A stretch of 33,740 nucleotides of DNA, taken from NCBI GenBank assembly GCA_041484195.1, contig JBGPHC010000039.1, forward strand, positions 1 to 33,740. The letters run 5' to 3'. Position numbers and translations under genes: made by a program. Of this stretch, positions 31,699 to 33,740 are shown in pieces; positions within the stretch are counted from its first letter, which is position 1; each line of letters opens with the position of its first letter. Below the pieces are notes generated by a model. That model ran no database searches. It was not told the origin of the DNA and worked only from the letters and a program-made list of their open reading frames with translations. The stretch is from PSRI01 sp041484195. Its GTDB lineage: Bacteria > Bacteroidota > Bacteroidia > Chitinophagales > Chitinophagaceae.

Positions 31699-33003
31699 TT
31701 ACAATGATTTTAGATATTCAGCCAGATCCTGCTTTTCATTTGTTGAAAGATTCAGGTTAAACTGACTGTTATAATGAGCAACCACATCATCGAGTGTGGC
31801 AAAACGGCCATCATGATAGAACCCACCTTTGGCTCTTGCGAATAAGCCACCCAACGGTGTGGTCCTGTATTTTCCAGTCGGAGAACGGAGCGCTTCGAAA
31901 TCATCAATTCCGATTTCTGCGGCTGTGTGCAGATTGTTGATAGTCTCCGTGAATAAAGGCGGCACATGACAGGAAGCGCATTTTGCCTTATTCAGGAATA
32001 TATCTTTTCCTCTGGTGGCTGCGGCCTGGTCAAAACTACCGGCCGGTGGTTTGGGCGCGGCTATTGAAAACTGATAGGCTCTGAGTGCGGCCAGTTTAGA
32101 CGTAATCAAATCCGGGGTATTACTAATATTACCGAAATGATTTTCTGCCGCAATGGGATATTTCGTCGCGTCATTGAGGCGGGGATCAGAAAAATTTCCC
32201 TTACCATGCATTTCCAGATTTCCAACAAAGGAATTCCAATAGGTTATATCGCCCCATCCTGTATAAGTAGTAAGACCAACACCCTTCATTCCAAATGCCG
32301 CGGGTATGAGGTTTGCTGCTACTTTTCCATCGGGCCTCAGGGCCTTTCCATCCATAAACAAGACCGCTGCAAATTTCCCCGGTCCCCACAATCCCAAAAC
32401 TGTTCTAAGTGTGGGTTCATCCACATGCAGGAGATCCGCGATTGGTTGCGCATTATCAGTAAGGGACACAATGGTTCCTACATTCAGGTCCCTGTTAGGC
32501 CATCCATCGAGACGTTTACCAATGCCAGGTGCAAATGAATTATCAACAGTAGAATGACAGGAAGCGCAGGTTATGCCAATGGATTTTAATCCACCGGAAG
32601 CATCAAAATTTCCTTTCACGCCCACTACCGCATTCAATTTAAGTAATGCCAGTGTGGTCGCGGGATCATCCAGGCTCACGGCCCCGGATTGAATTCCGGC
32701 AACTACGTCTGCGGGCAATGCTTCTGCATCAACCTTCAAACCCACGGCCAGCGCGGTTTTCGGGCTTACTCCCGGGCCAAATCCTCCGTTATTGGCGCCG
32801 GCGATTGCTTTGTCGAGGTGTAATAAACCACTCCAGAATTCTTCGTCTCCAAAACTGTCGAAGCGAAATGTTTCTTTTCCCGCGGCCACCAATGCCGGAT
32901 TTTCATCTTCCGTGTGATCTTTAATCCTGTCTTTTTTGCACTGTGCGAGTGCTACCAATACTGCAAATGCCAGTATGAAAAGAGGTTGTTTCTTGCAAAT
33001 CAT
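31699..33003 (-). CDS. Di-haem cytochrome c lipoprotein, cytochrome c peroxidase-like
   Basis: The 434-residue protein starts with a lipoprotein signal MICKKQPLFILAFAVLVALAQC followed by KKDR, so it is lipid-anchored in the envelope. Two haem c sites are visible: CASCH at residues 146-150 and CASCH at 342-346. The second half (about 325-434) resembles the C-terminal domain of CcpA/MauG-like di-haem proteins, with TTPLGGLFARAKGGFYHDGRFATLDDVVAHYN. The N-terminal half is less standard and longer than usual. Peroxidase activity or electron transfer in the periplasm is likely but not proven. The sigma-factor gene follows after a terminator. Confidence 0.9.
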   Translation of the reverse strand: MICKKQPLFILAFAVLVALAQCKKDRIKDHTEDENPALVAAGKETFRFDSFGDEEFWSGLLHLDKAIAGANNGGFGPGVSPKTALAVGLKVDAEALPADVVAGIQSGAVSLDDPATTLALLKLNAVVGVKGNFDASGGLKSIGITCASCHSTVDNSFAPGIGKRLDGWPNRDLNVGTIVSLTDNAQPIADLLHVDEPTLRTVLGLWGPGKFAAVLFMDGKALRPDGKVAANLIPAAFGMKGVGLTTYTGWGDITYWNSFVGNLEMHGKGNFSDPRLNDATKYPIAAENHFGNISNTPDLITSKLAALRAYQFSIAAPKPPAGSFDQAAATRGKDIFLNKAKCASCHVPPLFTETINNLHTAAEIGIDDFEALRSPTGKYRTTPLGGLFARAKGGFYHDGRFATLDDVVAHYNSQFNLNLSTNEKQDLAEYLKSL

Positions 33004-33326
33004 AGCGATAGTTTTCGTTTAATATTTCATTTTGAATTTGAGCCCATGTTTGTCAAAAAGCCATTCAGGTTTTATTTGAAATTCAATTTTTAACCAGGAT
33101 TAGTCGCTCTATAGGGATATTACATAAAATGATCTCTATATATTAAAGTCATTGCCGGAATTAGAGAGACGAATCATTGAAAGGTTACAGCAGATGAGGA
33201 ATCTTTTTGAGGATTACTGCATGTGGTGATAGAACAAATCAACAGGATTACCCATTTAGGCCTCAAATTAAAAATCAGTGCTTTGTATTTGCCAAACTAT
33301 TTTAATTTGGGTGTAAATAGTGGGGT
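33004..33326. other. Intergenic region before the transposase
   Basis: 323 bases of AT-rich DNA upstream of the cytochrome gene and before the transposase start. The left end of the insertion sequence must lie here, perhaps near TTTGGGTGTAAATAGTGGGG, but the right end is outside the window, so the inverted repeats cannot be matched. Confidence 0.4.
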
Positions 33327-33740
33327 ATGTTTAGTGGAATAGCAGTGCAGCAGTTGGATGAGTGCTTCAGGAGTGAGGACGATTGCAAACAATATCTCTT
33401 CGATCTGAAATGGAAAAACGGTTACCGGTGCCGCAGGTGTGGGTGTACCAAAAATTATAAGGGCCGCACCCGGTTCCACCTGCGATGCAGCAATTGCAGT
33501 TATGATGAGTCGGTCACGGCCCATACGATCTTCCACAAGCTGAAGATCCCGCTGCTGAAGGTCTTTGGTGTAGCCTTCCGGCTCTCGGTAACGAAAAAAG
33601 GCATGTCCACCAGGGAGCTGGCCCGGGAGTTTTCCATCAATCAAAAATCATCCTGGCTCTTCAAGCGCAAGACCCAGGAAGCGATGAAAAGGGGTGAGGG
33701 CCATGCTTCGGACCTGGATTCGGGACTGGTGGATTTATTG
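33327..33740 (+). mobile_element. IS1595-family transposase, 5' part only
   Basis: The frame is open from ATG 33327 to the right edge, giving 138 residues of an unfinished protein. It starts with a zinc ribbon, YRCRRCGCTKNY ... LRCSNCSYDES (four CxxC-type cysteines), then TAHTIFHKLKIPLLKVF and STRELAREFSINQKSSW, a helix-turn-helix. This order is that of IS1595/ISXO2-type transposases. The DDE-like catalytic domain would lie beyond the window. Truncation here is only by the window edge. Confidence 0.88.

Overview
The window looks like chromosomal DNA of a Bacteroidota bacterium, most likely Chitinophagaceae-like. This is inferred from AT-rich intergenic DNA, several TAnnTTTG-type -7 promoter elements, lipoproteins with a Cys lipobox followed by charged residues, and gene families common in that group (YncE and NHL propellers, SusCD-independent GH26/GH5 enzymes, pirin, YceI, ECF sigma factors). 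No tRNA, rRNA, CRISPR or prophage was seen. The only mobile gene is the 5' part of an IS1595-type transposase cut off by the right edge.

Layout. 1-1140: tail of an unknown gene plus an exported YncE-like propeller. 1141-1939: a non-coding stretch with an array of 54-nt hairpins, five of them in 75-bp tandem units, one partial diverged copy and one inverted copy. 1940-4623: two exported glycoside hydrolases, GH26 and GH5, forming a small mannan/glucan-degrading pair. 4624-5150: a scar holding the C-terminal remnant of an aldo/keto reductase and two overlapping orphan ORFs. 5119-8053 (minus): a membrane-anchored alpha/beta hydrolase, a CoA-binding protein and an intact aldo/keto reductase. 8342-12703 (minus): an NHL-repeat lipoprotein and a 1026-aa phosphoesterase/phospholipase C with duplicated coiled-coil modules. 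13313-14284: a broken HigA-like antitoxin start followed by a patatin phospholipase. 14463-18304 (minus): a PAS histidine kinase, pirin, and two small envelope proteins.

18554-29092 (minus) is a long run of redox and electrophile-stress genes: LLM flavin oxidoreductase, SnoaL-like lipoprotein, SDR, an OsmC/Fe-S fusion, two YceI proteins (one cytosolic, one exported), a LigB-type dioxygenase, two NAD(P)-binding proteins, a Crp/Fnr regulator, a TauE/SafE permease, an isocitrate lyase/PEP mutase-like enzyme and an AhpD-like protein. A perfect FNR-type palindrome lies about 66 bp upstream of the inferred transcription start of the 25763-22915 gene set. The Crp/Fnr protein encoded next to it has the matching E-x-x-S-R recognition motif. 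A divergently transcribed MocR regulator (29179-30645) shares an 86-bp intergenic region with the AhpD-like gene, and that region holds three copies of an 8-bp element placed as expected for MocR control.

31013-33003 (minus) carries an ECF sigma factor and a di-haem cytochrome c lipoprotein separated by a hairpin terminator. The strongest candidates for undescribed biology are the 54-nt hairpin array, whose inner stems change sequence but stay paired, the two regulator/operator pairs, and the OsmC/Fe-S fusion. I see no complete novel defence or biosynthetic system.
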